A DNA stretch of 64,000 bases from Ketobacter sp. (lineage in GTDB: Bacteria > Pseudomonadota > Gammaproteobacteria > Pseudomonadales > Ketobacteraceae), in NCBI RefSeq assembly GCF_003671495.1, contig NZ_RCHN01000036.1, forward strand, positions 24,099 to 88,098, written 5' to 3'. Made by a program: the position numbers and the translations under genes. Under the pieces are notes generated by a model. That model had not been told where the DNA came from, did not search any database, and saw only the letters and a program-made list of their open reading frames with translations. Of this stretch, positions 10,071 through 18,532 are shown one piece after another. How positions within the stretch are numbered: the stretch's first letter is position 1; every line of letters starts with the position of its first letter.

Positions 10071-11801
10071 ATGATTTATAAACGAATTTTAGTTGTTATT
10101 TCCACTGTGACCGTTCTTATACTAAATGGTTGCACCACCCTTGGCAGTGGCAAAAGCGAACAGGTTCAGCAGGTTGACCAGCCTACCGAACAGGAAGAGA
10201 CCGTTGCCACCCGCTCCTTTGAAGGAGACACCCTGTTCGAACTGCTGCTGGCGGAATTCGCCGGCAAACGCAACCGGGCCGACGTTGCCCTGGGCAAATA
10301 CCTCAAGCAGGCCCACGAAACCCGCGATCCCCAGGTGGTGGAGCGAGCCACCTTTATTGCCCGTTACCTGGGGGCGCACCAGGCCACCCTGGATGCGTCC
10401 ATGCTCTGGTCCGAGATCGAACCCCAGAACCCCGCTCCCCGAGAGCTGGCCGCCATTGAGCTGATCCGCTTTGGCAAACTGGACGAAGCCATGGCCCAGA
10501 TCGACCTGCTGATGGCCAACGGCGGTCGCATGAACTTTGAATATCTGCTGCAGGCCGCCCGCAGCTCCAACCAGGAGACCCGCCAGGCCATCCTGCTCAA
10601 ACTCACCGAATACACCAAAACCATCAACGACGACAAACTCTGGTATGCCAAAGGCTCCCTCGAAGCCATGAGCGGCATGCACGAACAAGCCATCAAGGAC
10701 TACGATCGCGCCCTCAAGATCACCCCCAGTTACGGCAGCGCCATCCTGGCCCGGGCTCAGTCCATGATCGCCATGAACCAGCACGATGAAGCCATGAAGT
10801 ACCTGGCCAAGCAAACCAGCCTCTGGCCGGAGAACAAACGCCTCGGCGTCGCCTACGCCCGCTACCTGATGCAGCAGAACCAGTTAGTGGCAGCGCAACA
10901 GCAATTCTATCGCCTGTCCCGCAACTTCCCGTTGGACGGCGACCTGGTGCTCTCCCTCGCCCTGCTGAGCTGGGAGAACAAACAAACCGAAGAAGCCAAA
11001 CAGTATTTCAACCAGCTGCTGGACATGGGTCACCGAACCGACGAGGCCAACATCTATCTGGCACGGATCGCCCGCAGCGAAGAGGATTTCGAACTGGCCA
11101 GCCTGCATTTCCAGCAAGTCACCGCAGGCCCCCACTACGCTCTGGCCCGCATTCAGTATGCCCTGATGCAGGAAGAACAGGGCAACATCGAGGCGGCCCT
11201 GCAGACCCTGGACCAGGCCATGGCCACCATGCCGGCAGAAAAATCCAAATTCACCTTGGCCAAAAGTGAAGTGCTCAACTCCGTCAACCGCACCGCAGAC
11301 GCCATTGCCGTACTGGATCAGGGCCTGCAGGATGCCCCGGAAGACACCAACCTGCTCTACACCCGAGCCATGCTGAAAGAACAACTGGATGACTTTGCCG
11401 GCATGGAAGAGGATCTGCGCCAGGTGCTGGACCTGCAACCCAACAACAGCGCGGCCCTGAATGCCCTGGGTTATACCTTCGCCGACCGCAACCAACGCCT
11501 GAACGAGGCCTGGGAGCTGATCGAACGAGCCTACAACCTGAACCCCAGCGACCCCGCCATCATCGACAGCATGGGCTGGATCAAATACCGCATGGGGGAA
11601 ACCCAGGTTGCCCTGGACTTTTTACGCAAAGCCTATGAAGCATTCGACGACCAGGAAATCGCTGCCCACCTGGGAGAAGTACTTTGGGTTACCGGTCAGC
11701 AGAAAGAAGCTGCTATCATCTGGCGCAACGCACTGGACAAAAACCCGGAAAGCAAAATCCTGAAGGAAGTCATGGACCGCTTTCTGCCGCCAACCCCATA
11801 G
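10071..11801 (+). CDS. TPR-repeat lipoprotein
   Basis: A 576-residue lipoprotein. The signal peptide ends with a lipobox LNGC (cysteine at residue 21), and most of the mature protein is tetratricopeptide repeats, recognisable by repeated blocks such as AIKDYDRALKITPSYG, ALQTLDQAM and NPSDPAIIDSMGWIKYRMG. TPR lipoproteins in this position between hemA and lolB are, as I recall, conserved in pseudomonads; the likely role is scaffolding in the envelope, but function is unknown. The 247-base gap before it separates it from the divergent hemA. It ends 18 bases before lolB and is probably cotranscribed with lolB and ispE. Confidence 0.88.
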   Translation: MIYKRILVVISTVTVLILNGCTTLGSGKSEQVQQVDQPTEQEETVATRSFEGDTLFELLLAEFAGKRNRADVALGKYLKQAHETRDPQVVERATFIARYLGAHQATLDASMLWSEIEPQNPAPRELAAIELIRFGKLDEAMAQIDLLMANGGRMNFEYLLQAARSSNQETRQAILLKLTEYTKTINDDKLWYAKGSLEAMSGMHEQAIKDYDRALKITPSYGSAILARAQSMIAMNQHDEAMKYLAKQTSLWPENKRLGVAYARYLMQQNQLVAAQQQFYRLSRNFPLDGDLVLSLALLSWENKQTEEAKQYFNQLLDMGHRTDEANIYLARIARSEEDFELASLHFQQVTAGPHYALARIQYALMQEEQGNIEAALQTLDQAMATMPAEKSKFTLAKSEVLNSVNRTADAIAVLDQGLQDAPEDTNLLYTRAMLKEQLDDFAGMEEDLRQVLDLQPNNSAALNALGYTFADRNQRLNEAWELIERAYNLNPSDPAIIDSMGWIKYRMGETQVALDFLRKAYEAFDDQEIAAHLGEVLWVTGQQKEAAIIWRNALDKNPESKILKEVMDRFLPPTP

Positions 11802-11819
11802 ACCGTATTGAAGAACACC

Positions 11820-12473
11820 GTGCCCCATAACCGAACCTTGATCACGCTGGCCATCCTCCTGGCCAGCTTAATCACATCAGGCTGCCAGATCTGGCAAACT
11901 TCCCATGAAATGCCTCCCCCCAAAGCGGACCAGCCCAAGCTCAACTGGGTGGAACATGTGCGCACCCTCACCCTGATGCAGGAATGGCAGATCCGCGGCA
12001 AAATCGGTGTGCGTACAGCAGAGGATGGCGGCAGCGCCTATCTGGATTGGAGTCAGTCCTTCGACAGCTTCTATATTCTGCTCTCCGGCCCCCTGGGGCA
12101 GGGTTCCACCGTGGTCAGCGGTAACCCTTATGGCGCCCGCCTGGAAAACAGCGACGGCACCTTTATATCCGACTCCCCCGAACAACTGGTAATGGAGCAC
12201 ACTGGCTGGGACATTCCCATTCACCAACTGCTCTACTGGGTAAAAGGCATACCGGCGCCCCGTGGCAAAAGCGAGCCCACTTACAATGAATACGGCACCC
12301 TCAAGACCCTGCGACAGGACCAGTGGACGCTGGAATTCGACCGCTATGGAGAGGCCATGGGCACACTGCTGCCACAGAAGATCAGGATCACCAAAGACAA
12401 TCTGAAAGTCACCCTGATCATCAAAGAATGGCTGCCGCTTGCCAACAACGATGAGACCACACCCGCTTCATGA
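11820..12473 (+). CDS. lolB: Outer-membrane lipoprotein LolB
   Basis: Accepts lipoproteins from the periplasmic carrier LolA and inserts them into the outer membrane. A signal peptide ends in the lipobox ITSGC (cysteine at residue 22). Family segments WQIRGKIGVRT, the strand region ending in GPLGQGSTVV, and LYWVKGIPAPRG (the usual L-x-x-W-x-x-G-x-P-x-P) are present. The start is uncertain: GTG 11820 has a GAAG purine stretch before it, whereas an in-frame TTG at 11808 has none. The gene overlaps ispE in an ATGA junction. The neighbourhood is the usual one. Confidence 0.93.
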   Translation: MPHNRTLITLAILLASLITSGCQIWQTSHEMPPPKADQPKLNWVEHVRTLTLMQEWQIRGKIGVRTAEDGGSAYLDWSQSFDSFYILLSGPLGQGSTVVSGNPYGARLENSDGTFISDSPEQLVMEHTGWDIPIHQLLYWVKGIPAPRGKSEPTYNEYGTLKTLRQDQWTLEFDRYGEAMGTLLPQKIRITKDNLKVTLIIKEWLPLANNDETTPAS

Positions 12474-13345
12474 GCCTCAGCGTACTGTCACCCGCCAAGC
12501 TCAACCTGTTCCTCCACATCACCGGTCGGCGGGATGATGGCTACCACAACCTGCAAACCCTGTTTCAGTTTATTGACCTGTGCGACACCCTCCACATCGA
12601 TACCAAAACCACGACTGAGATTGAAGTGGTGCCGGCCATCCCCGGGATAGAGCCCCAGCACAACCTGGTCTACCGCGCCGCAACCCTGTTGAAAGAGCAC
12701 ACAGGAACCCCGCACGGCGCCCATATCCGGCTGGAAAAACATCTGCCCATGGGCGGCGGCCTGGGTGGCGGCTCCTCCAACGCCGCCAGCACCCTGGTGG
12801 CGCTCAATCACCTGTGGCAAACCGGATTAAGCCGCACACAACTCTGCCAATTGGGGCTGCACCTGGGGGCCGATGTACCCATCTTTGTCCATGGCCATGC
12901 GGCGCTGGCGGTGGGGGTCGGGGAGCGCTTCGAAGACGTCACCATTGCGGAACCCTGGTACCTGATTGCAGCCCCCAATTGCCATGCCAGCACCGCCGAA
13001 CTTTTCCAAGAAAAACAATTGACAAGAAATTCAAAGGTCATCAGAATACGCGACTTCCTGAACGGGGTCGGTCACAATGATTTCGAACCGGTTCTGCGAA
13101 GACGCTTTCCTCTCATTGATCGATGCCTGACATTGATGAACTCGGAAGGACAAGCTAAAGTGACGGGAAGCGGTGCCTGCCTCTTTATAAGTTGTAAAGA
13201 TCAGGTGGACGCCGAGACAAAGCGACACCGGCTAACCCTTAAGATGTCTGATTTTGGCATTACAAATCAAGACCTTAAGTGGCACACAGCCAAGGGTTGC
13301 AACCTTTCCCCACTGTATTTCGGAGCCTTGGCCAATCAGCGCTAA
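12470..13345 (+). CDS. ispE: 4-diphosphocytidyl-2-C-methyl-D-erythritol kinase
   Basis: Phosphorylates CDP-methylerythritol in the non-mevalonate isoprenoid pathway. It is a GHMP kinase: substrate-binding SPAKLNLFLHITGRRDDGYH at the N terminus, the glycine-rich ATP loop PMGGGLGGGSSNAAS near residues 93-107 and the C-terminal motif KVTGSGACLF. The 291 residues match the family. It overlaps lolB by four bases and is followed by tRNA-Gln. The last third uses more A/T-rich codons (AGA, ATA) than the first part; the difference is modest and may mean nothing. Confidence 0.95.
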   Translation: MSLSVLSPAKLNLFLHITGRRDDGYHNLQTLFQFIDLCDTLHIDTKTTTEIEVVPAIPGIEPQHNLVYRAATLLKEHTGTPHGAHIRLEKHLPMGGGLGGGSSNAASTLVALNHLWQTGLSRTQLCQLGLHLGADVPIFVHGHAALAVGVGERFEDVTIAEPWYLIAAPNCHASTAELFQEKQLTRNSKVIRIRDFLNGVGHNDFEPVLRRRFPLIDRCLTLMNSEGQAKVTGSGACLFISCKDQVDAETKRHRLTLKMSDFGITNQDLKWHTAKGCNLSPLYFGALANQR

Positions 13346-13429
13346 ATTCCGAAAAAAACTTCTAAAACATTTGGTGATTTTCTGGTAAGATTCGCCGCCC
13401 AGACTGATCACCGGATCTGTCAAAGTTGT

Positions 13430-13504
13430 AGGGCCGTCGCCAAGCGGTAAGGCAACGGGTTTTGATCCCGTCATTCCCAGGTTCGAATCCTGGCGGCCCT
13501 GCCA
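13430..13504 (+). tRNA. tRNA-Gln (anticodon TTG)
   Basis: A full cloverleaf can be drawn: the seven-base acceptor stem AGGGCCG pairs with CGGCCCT, the anticodon stem ACGGG/CCCGT encloses the loop TTTTGAT giving anticodon TTG, the T arm is CCAGG-TTCGAAT-CCTGG, and CCA is encoded at 13502-13504. It lies between ispE and prs, where a glutamine tRNA is found in many gammaproteobacteria. A TAAGAT at 13386-13391 followed by a GC-rich stretch could be its -10 region, but I see no good -35. Confidence 0.97.
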
Positions 13505-13551
13505 TATTTCCCTGGATTTTCTCTGCAGACTGAAATTACAAGGTGACTGGC

Positions 13552-14505
13552 GTGTCCAATCTTATCCTGTTTACGGGAAACGCAACCCCTGAGCTTGCCA
13601 CAAAAATGGCCAAGCACCTCCACGTCCCCATGGGCGACGCCGAGGTAGGCAAGTTCAGTGACGGCGAAATCTCCGTTGAGATTAATGAAAACGTCCGCGG
13701 CAGCGACGTCTTCATCGTCCAGTCCACCTGCGCCCCCACCAACGACAGCATCATGGAACTGCTGGTCATTGCCGACGCCCTGCGCCGCGCCTCCGCCGGC
13801 CGCATCACGGCCGTGGTACCCTATTTCGGCTATGCCCGCCAGGACCGACGGGTACGCTCGGCCCGGGTTCCCATTACCGCCAAAGTGGTGGCCGACATGC
13901 TCACCACCGTGGGCATTGACCGCCTGCTGACCGTTGACCTGCACGCCGACCAGATCCAGGGGTTCTTCGACATCCCGGTGGATAACGTATACGGCTCCCC
14001 CATTCTGCTGGAAGACATCAAAAAACAGAACTACCAGGACCTGATGGTGGTCTCCCCCGACGTGGGCGGTGTAGTTCGGGCCCGCGCCGTGGCCAAGCAG
14101 CTGAACGACTGTGACCTTGCCATCATCGACAAACGGCGCCCGAAAGCCAACATGTCCCAGGTCATGCACATCATCGGTGAAGTGGAAGGCCGCACCTGCA
14201 TCCTGGTGGATGACATGGTGGACACCGCCGGCACCCTGTGCAAAGCCGCCGAAGCCCTCAAGGATCATGGCGCCACCAAAGTGGTCGCCTATGTAACCCA
14301 CGCTGTGCTTTCCGGACCGGCCATCGACAACCTGAACGGCTCCAAGATGGACGAGCTGGTGATCACCGACAGCATCCCGCTGTCTGCCGCCGGCAAAGCC
14401 TGTGACCGCATTCGCCAGCTGAGCCTGGCACCCATGCTGGCGGAATGCATCCGCCGCATTAATAACGAAGAATCATTGAGCGCCATGTTCACCCCCAAGG
14501 ACTAA
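13552..14505 (+). CDS. prs: Ribose-phosphate pyrophosphokinase
   Basis: Makes phosphoribosyl pyrophosphate from ribose-5-phosphate and ATP for nucleotide, histidine and tryptophan synthesis. Visible are the flexible-loop region [10 protein letters not shown], the ATP site around [12 protein letters not shown], and the PRPP-binding loop [12 protein letters not shown]. The GTG at 13552 has AAGGTGA six bases upstream and yields 317 residues, close to the usual 315; an upstream in-frame GTG at 13543 lies within that ribosome-binding site. Transcription probably passes into rplY. Confidence 0.96.
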   Translation: MSNLILFTGNATPELATKMAKHLHVPMGDAEVGKFSDGEISVEINENVRGSDVFIVQSTCAPTNDSIMELLVIADALRRASAGRITAVVPYFGYARQDRRVRSARVPITAKVVADMLTTVGIDRLLTVDLHADQIQGFFDIPVDNVYGSPILLEDIKKQNYQDLMVVSPDVGGVVRARAVAKQLNDCDLAIIDKRRPKANMSQVMHIIGEVEGRTCILVDDMVDTAGTLCKAAEALKDHGATKVVAYVTHAVLSGPAIDNLNGSKMDELVITDSIPLSAAGKACDRIRQLSLAPMLAECIRRINNEESLSAMFTPKD

Positions 14506-14533
14506 CCTGGGAAGAACAAGGCATTTAACCACC

Positions 14534-14565
14534 CCTTTCGGCGTTTGGTCGCGAAACCCGAAAGG
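14534..14565 (+). promoter_or_regulatory. Hairpin in the rplY leader
   Basis: An eight-base perfect inverted repeat (CCTTTCGG at 14534-14541 and CCGAAAGG at 14558-14565) lies between prs and rplY, ending about ten bases before the rplY ribosome-binding site AAAGGAG (14574-14580). No T-run follows it, so it does not look like a terminator. It could be a leader element for control of L25 synthesis or a processing site; no function is proven. Confidence 0.35.
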
Positions 14566-14588
14566 TCATCATCAAAGGAGAAACACCC

Positions 14589-15218
14589 ATGTCCGGTGAT
14601 TTTACCATTAGCGCAACATCTCGAGCCGACTCGGGGAAAGGTGCGAGCCGCCGCCTGCGTCGTCTCGAAAACAAAGTCCCTGCCATCGTCTACGGCGCCG
14701 ACAAACCTTCTCAGCAGATTTCTGTGGAATTCAAGGATCTGGTGAAGGCGTTGGAAAACGAAGCGTTCTACTCCCACATCCTGACCCTGGACGTGGACGG
14801 CGCCTCTGAACAGGTGGTACTCAAAGACCTGCAACGTCACCCCTCCAAGTCCATCCCCATGCACGCGGACTTCCTGCGGGTTGACACCACTCACAAACTG
14901 CACATGAACGTGCCCCTGCACTTCATCAACGAAGAGAAGTGTGTAGGCGTTAAGCAGCATGGCGGCGTGATTGCCCACCAACTGTCTGAAGTGGAAGTTG
15001 TGTGTCTGGCAAAAGACCTGCCTGAGTTCATTGAAGTGGATCTGGCGGATGCCGACATCGGCACTGTGGTACACCTGAGCAACCTGACGCTGCCCAGCGG
15101 TGTAGAGCTGAAAGCACTGCAATTGGGCGAAGACCACGACCTGCCGGTTGTGATCGTCAACGCTCCTCGCGGCGGCGCCTCTGACGAGGAAGAAAGCGCA
15201 GCTGACGACGCTGAATAA
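14589..15218 (+). CDS. rplY: 50S ribosomal protein L25 (long Ctc-type form)
   Basis: Binds 5S rRNA in the large ribosomal subunit. The N-terminal half carries the L25 core ([18 protein letters not shown] start, then [20 protein letters not shown]), and the C-terminal half is the extra beta domain of the TL5/Ctc type, ending in an acidic tail rich in D and E. 209 residues is normal for the long form and clearly longer than the 94-residue E. coli L25. A strong AAAGGAG precedes the ATG by eight bases. Followed after 17 bases by pth. Confidence 0.95.
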   Translation: MSGDFTISATSRADSGKGASRRLRRLENKVPAIVYGADKPSQQISVEFKDLVKALENEAFYSHILTLDVDGASEQVVLKDLQRHPSKSIPMHADFLRVDTTHKLHMNVPLHFINEEKCVGVKQHGGVIAHQLSEVEVVCLAKDLPEFIEVDLADADIGTVVHLSNLTLPSGVELKALQLGEDHDLPVVIVNAPRGGASDEEESAADDAE

Positions 15219-15235
15219 GCGCTGAGGCCAGGCAG

Positions 15236-15829
15236 TTGAAAGACGGCATTGATCTGATTGTCGGCCTGGGTAACCCGGGCCGACAATACGAAGACACCCG
15301 CCACAACGCCGGCGCCTGGTTCGTTGCAAGGTTGGCGCACCAACATAACGTCAACCTTGCCAACGACACCAAATACCATGCCCTCACCGGGCGGGCCAGC
15401 ATCCATGGCCATGACGTCCGCTTTCTAATCCCCACCACCTACATGAATGTCAGCGGCCAGGCCGTTGCACCCTTTGCCAGCTTTTTCAAAATTCCTCCCG
15501 AACGCATACTGGTGGCTCACGACGAGCTGGATTTGCCGCCGGGCGTCGCCAGGTTAAAGCAAGGCGGTGGCCATGGCGGCCACAACGGCTTACGGGATAT
15601 CATCAGCAAGCTGGGCAATAACAAAGATTTCGCCCGCCTGCGCATCGGTATTGGTCACCCGGGCAGCGCCGATCAGGTAAGCGGGTTTGTGCTGGGCAAA
15701 GCGCCCGCCAAAGAACAACAACTCATTGACGACGCCATCGATGAAGCGTTACGGGTTATGCCGGATCTGTTGAGCGGCAACGCCAACAAAGCCATGAACC
15801 GTCTGCACAGCTTCACTGCGTCTTCCTAA
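15236..15829 (+). CDS. pth: Peptidyl-tRNA hydrolase
   Basis: Recycles peptidyl-tRNA released from ribosomes. The family opening [19 protein letters not shown] contains the catalytic histidine; further motifs are [12 protein letters not shown], the catalytic aspartate in [12 protein letters not shown], and [14 protein letters not shown]. The apparent start is TTG 15236, with a GAGG about eight bases upstream; no ATG or GTG lies closer in frame before the conserved start. 197 residues is normal. The order rplY-pth-ychF is widely conserved. Confidence 0.95.
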   Translation: MKDGIDLIVGLGNPGRQYEDTRHNAGAWFVARLAHQHNVNLANDTKYHALTGRASIHGHDVRFLIPTTYMNVSGQAVAPFASFFKIPPERILVAHDELDLPPGVARLKQGGGHGGHNGLRDIISKLGNNKDFARLRIGIGHPGSADQVSGFVLGKAPAKEQQLIDDAIDEALRVMPDLLSGNANKAMNRLHSFTASS

Positions 15830-15853
15830 CCTAACAACGAGTGGAACCATCCT

Positions 15854-16945
15854 ATGGGAATCAAGTGCGGTATTGTCGGTTTGCCCAATGTAGGCAAATC
15901 AACCCTGTTCAATGCGCTCACCAAAGCCGGGATTGAAGCGCAGAATTTTCCCTTCTGCACCATCGAGCCCAACACCGGGGTGGTTCCCGTGCCCGATCCC
16001 CGCCAGGACACCCTGGCGAACATCGTAAAGCCCGAGCGCGTGGTCCCCACCACCATGGAATTCGTCGACATCGCCGGACTGGTGGAAGGCGCTTCCAAAG
16101 GGGAAGGCCTGGGCAACCAGTTCCTGGCCAACATTCGCGAAACCGATGCCATTGCCCACGTGGTACGCTGCTTTGAAGACGACAACATTATTCACGTGGC
16201 CGGTAAAGTGGACCCGCTTTCGGACATCGAAATCATCAACACCGAACTCGCCCTGGCGGACCTGGACAGCGTCGAAAAAGCCATGGCCAAAGCCAGCAAG
16301 CAGGCCAAAGGCGGTGACAAGGAAGCCATAGCCCGGCAGAAAGTACTGGAAAAGCTGATGCCCTTCCTCAATGAAGGCAAGCCGGCCCGCTCCGCCCAAC
16401 TGGATACCGAGGACCTGAAACAGGTTCGCTCCCTCAATCTGCTCACCATCAAGCCCACCATGTACATCGCCAACGTGGCTGAGGGCGGCTTTGAGAATAA
16501 CCCGCTGCTGGACAAGGTTCGCGAGCTGGCCCAATCCGAAAACGCCCAGGTGGTCCCGATCTGCGCCAAGATCGAGGAAGAAATCATTGAGCTGGAGGAC
16601 GAAGACAAGGCCGAATTTCTGGCAGAACTGGGCATAACGGAGCCCGGGCTGGACCGGGTGATCCGGGCTGGCTACCAATTGCTGGGCCTGCAGACCTACT
16701 TTACAGCCGGCGTCAAAGAAGTGCGCGCCTGGACCGTCAAGGTAGGCGCCACCGCGCCCCAGGCCGCTGGCGTGATCCACACGGACTTCGAGAAAGGCTT
16801 CATCCGGGCAGAGATCGTCGCCTATGACGACTATGTGGCCAATAACGGAGAACAGGGGGCGAAGGAAGCCGGCAAATGGCGACTGGAAGGCAAGGACTAT
16901 ATCGTCAAGGATGGAGACGTTATTCACTTCCGATTTAACGTATAA
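15854..16945 (+). CDS. ychF: Redox-regulated ATPase YchF
   Basis: An Obg-family P-loop NTPase that prefers ATP and binds ribosomes. The P-loop is [15 protein letters not shown] near residues 8-22, the switch II region [20 protein letters not shown] follows, and the C-terminal TGS domain is seen in [14 protein letters not shown] through [12 protein letters not shown]. 363 residues is exactly the usual length. It ends the prs-rplY-pth-ychF run; tRNA-Met follows after 59 bases. Confidence 0.96.
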   Translation: MGIKCGIVGLPNVGKSTLFNALTKAGIEAQNFPFCTIEPNTGVVPVPDPRQDTLANIVKPERVVPTTMEFVDIAGLVEGASKGEGLGNQFLANIRETDAIAHVVRCFEDDNIIHVAGKVDPLSDIEIINTELALADLDSVEKAMAKASKQAKGGDKEAIARQKVLEKLMPFLNEGKPARSAQLDTEDLKQVRSLNLLTIKPTMYIANVAEGGFENNPLLDKVRELAQSENAQVVPICAKIEEEIIELEDEDKAEFLAELGITEPGLDRVIRAGYQLLGLQTYFTAGVKEVRAWTVKVGATAPQAAGVIHTDFEKGFIRAEIVAYDDYVANNGEQGAKEAGKWRLEGKDYIVKDGDVIHFRFNV

Positions 16946-16960
16946 ATAACGCACTTTCAC

Positions 16961-16989
16961 TTGACTTGGGAGGGCTGAATTGCGAGAAT
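16961..16989 (+). promoter_or_regulatory. Predicted sigma-70 promoter of tRNA-Met
   Basis: TTGACT (16961-16966) and GAGAAT (16984-16989) are separated by 17 bases and followed by a GC-rich discriminator GCGCCC just before the tRNA, the arrangement expected of a stringently controlled stable-RNA promoter. The -35 is a 5/6 match and the -10 a 4/6 match to consensus. Confidence 0.55.
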
Positions 16990-17004
16990 TTGCGCCCTCG
17001 AAAA

Positions 17005-17081
17005 GGCTATGTAGCTCAGCTGGTTAGAGCACATCACTCATAATGATGGGGTCCCCTGTTCAAATCAGGGCATAGCCACCA
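17005..17081 (+). tRNA. tRNA-Met, elongator (anticodon CAT)
   Basis: Acceptor stem GGCTATG/CATAGCC, D arm AGCTCAGCTGGTTAGAGC, anticodon stem CATCA/TGATG around the loop CTCATAA giving anticodon CAT, T arm CCCTG-TTCAAAT-CAGGG and encoded CCA. The anticodon arm and variable region closely match E. coli elongator tRNA-Met as I remember it, and the paired first acceptor base pair argues against the initiator form. Confidence 0.95.
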
Positions 17082-17087
17082 TATCCG

Positions 17088-17112
17088 GAAACCCCGCCCA
17101 GTGCGGGGTTTC
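17088..17112 (+). terminator. Hairpin after tRNA-Met
   Basis: A ten-base inverted repeat (GAAACCCCGC and GCGGGGTTTC) with a five-base loop seven bases after the tRNA. Only a weak T stretch follows, so termination here may be partial, with the stronger structure at 17141 as backup. Confidence 0.4.
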
Positions 17113-17140
17113 GCGTTTAAGCGCCAGGCTCAAACTACAG

Positions 17141-17176
17141 ACATAAAAAAACCGCCGGCAGGCGGTTTTTTTATGT
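17141..17176. terminator. Bidirectional intrinsic terminator
   Basis: A perfect 16-base inverted repeat with a four-base loop; the GC core ACCGCC/GGCGGT is flanked by A6 on one side and T6 on the other, so it can terminate transcription both from tRNA-Met and from the convergent 80-residue gene. Confidence 0.88.
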
Positions 17177-17188
17177 CTAGAACTAGAC

Positions 17189-17431
17189 TCAGATAGCTTC
17201 CCCCAGAAATTCGCTCGATTGCTCTTTAATCTGAGCCAGCAAATTTTTACGGTCAGCGATCATGTTCCGATAAGTCCGGGCCGTGGACAGACGAGTGTGG
17301 CTGGAATCCCCTTCAACACGAGCAAGCTGCTCTTCCAGACGGGCGATATCCCGCAACACCATACTCTCCAGCTTATCCAGGCTGTAGCGCGAACTGATCG
17401 GGCTGCTTCGCTTCACTTTTTTCATCGACAT
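17189..17431 (-). CDS. Small conserved-looking hypothetical protein (80 aa)
   Basis: Not recognised. The 80 residues are mostly predicted helix: a basic start ([10 protein letters not shown]), then a long amphipathic segment [20 protein letters not shown] and a second helix with [20 protein letters not shown], suggesting a small helical hairpin or coiled coil. AGGA lies four bases before the ATG at 17431 and ten before an alternative ATG at 17425. It has its own terminator (17141-17176) and lies 170 bases downstream of the DUF1820 gene. The Shine-Dalgarno, terminator and helical pattern support a real gene. Confidence 0.65.
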   Translation of the reverse strand: MSMKKVKRSSPISSRYSLDKLESMVLRDIARLEEQLARVEGDSSHTRLSTARTYRNMIADRKNLLAQIKEQSSEFLGEAI

Positions 17432-17601
17432 CCATTCCTAATTAGGTTAGCTCGCACATTCCCCAATAGCGAACCAACACGGACACATATAGTCTATTAA
17501 CGGCTTTTTTCCAGTTATAGACAACCTAATTCCCTGTAAGCGTGCCCATTTTAACGATGAACGGCGGCTAAATAGTAGTCACTTACTGTATTGATTATGT
17601 T

Positions 17602-17943
17602 TCAACCAGCCTTATTGCCCCCGCCGCCGGGGCCAAAAGGAAATCCCGGGAACTGGGTCACATTGCCCCCCTTCACCTCTGTGATCTTACCGACGCCCTG
17701 CTTTTCCACCTCATCCACCCGAATCACCGCGTGCATGGGAATGTAGGTTCGGCTGACATCCTGGAACTGGGCTTTCAAACGCTCCTCGGAGGGATCCACC
17801 ACCATCTGCCGACGCTCACCAAACAGGAAACCTTCTATCTCCAGAAAGCCGTACAAATCACTTTGGTATACGTTCTTGACGTAAATCTCGTAGATCTCAC
17901 TTTGGTTGAGAAATACCACTCGGTAAATGGGTTCTGCGCTCAT
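17602..17943 (-). CDS. DUF1820 family protein
   Basis: A 113-residue cytosolic protein that I recognise as DUF1820: it opens IYRVVFLNQSEIYEIYVKNV, contains LYGFLEIEGFLFGERRQMVVDPSEERLK and the basic-hydrophobic IPMHAVIRVDEVEKQG, and ends in a glycine/proline-rich tail (FPFGPGGGGNK). The family is common in gammaproteobacteria; function is unknown. On the minus strand a TTGACC at 18011-18016 could serve as its -35, with a weaker -10 near 17990. It is divergent from the cox locus. Confidence 0.85.
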   Translation of the reverse strand: MSAEPIYRVVFLNQSEIYEIYVKNVYQSDLYGFLEIEGFLFGERRQMVVDPSEERLKAQFQDVSRTYIPMHAVIRVDEVEKQGVGKITEVKGGNVTQFPGFPFGPGGGGNKAG

Positions 17944-18532
17944 GCGATGCTCTCAAACAGTCCTCACAAACAGATTCAGACTGTATACCTCATAATGGGA
18001 GTTAAAGTCCGGTCAAGTATACCTTTTTTTCATCCATGACTGGACATCCGAATAGAGAGAACTTAGAGTTTACGTGGGCTAAACAGAGGGGCGCAGAAGG
18101 ACCTCTACACCGGGGGGATTTTTTCTGAGTCAGCCTACAATTACTGACGGCGACGATAGCTTACAACCATAACATCCGAATCTATCTTCGCATGTCACTA
18201 GGCATAGCATTATAGTGACGCCCAATGGTCCCATAGTGACCAAAATCAACTTTCGCATAGATGTCGCCAAGCAGTTCCAATGGCAGGTGTGAGACTGATG
18301 CAACAGTAATTGCATTGGCTTGAACGCAACTTTGGGCAGGTCCTCCACTGGATGATTGTGGGAGGCGGATTCCTGTGTGTCTTGCATTCCCAGCATTCGA
18401 TTACTCCAGAAACGTTAAAGCCAGCAAACGTACCGGCTGGCCTTGCCGTGGTTTACAAAACCGAGAAAGTCCGTGCGCCAACGACTAACCTTAATTGGCG
18501 GGCTGACGACAATAAGAATCAGGGAGTAAAGA
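17944..18532. other. 589-base region upstream of the cox operon, no gene found
   Basis: Holds no convincing gene: the short frames in it lack ribosome-binding sites and run into coxB in another frame. It does contain possible regulatory elements: TAGTGAC at 18213-18219 and again at 18234-18240, an inverted copy at 18194-18200, and an inverted repeat ATGCAA-N6-TTGCAT at 18298-18315. A strong ribosome-binding site (AGGGAGTAAAG) precedes coxB. No clear sigma-70 promoter could be picked by eye. Confidence 0.5.
18194..18240 (+). promoter_or_regulatory. Three TAGTGAC motifs (possible operator cluster)
   Basis: An inverted copy at 18194-18200 (GTCACTA) and two direct copies at 18213-18219 and 18234-18240, the latter pair extended to ATAGTGAC. 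Their centres are 19 and 21 bases apart, roughly two helical turns, so a regulator could bind them on one face of the DNA. They lie about 300 bases before coxB. The binding protein is unknown. Confidence 0.35.

Noticed and set aside
13015..13345. Possible base-composition switch in the last third of ispE, next to tRNA-Gln
   Set aside because: Hand counts of single lines gave about 47-52 percent GC against 50-63 percent earlier in the gene; too small a difference, and the protein motifs are intact.
13471..14301. Minus-strand open frame over tRNA-Gln and prs
   Set aside because: Covers a tRNA and the antisense strand of prs; glycine/histidine/valine-rich shadow.
15899..16960. Minus-strand open frame of 353 codons opposite ychF
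   Set aside because: Antisense shadow of a well-recognised gene.
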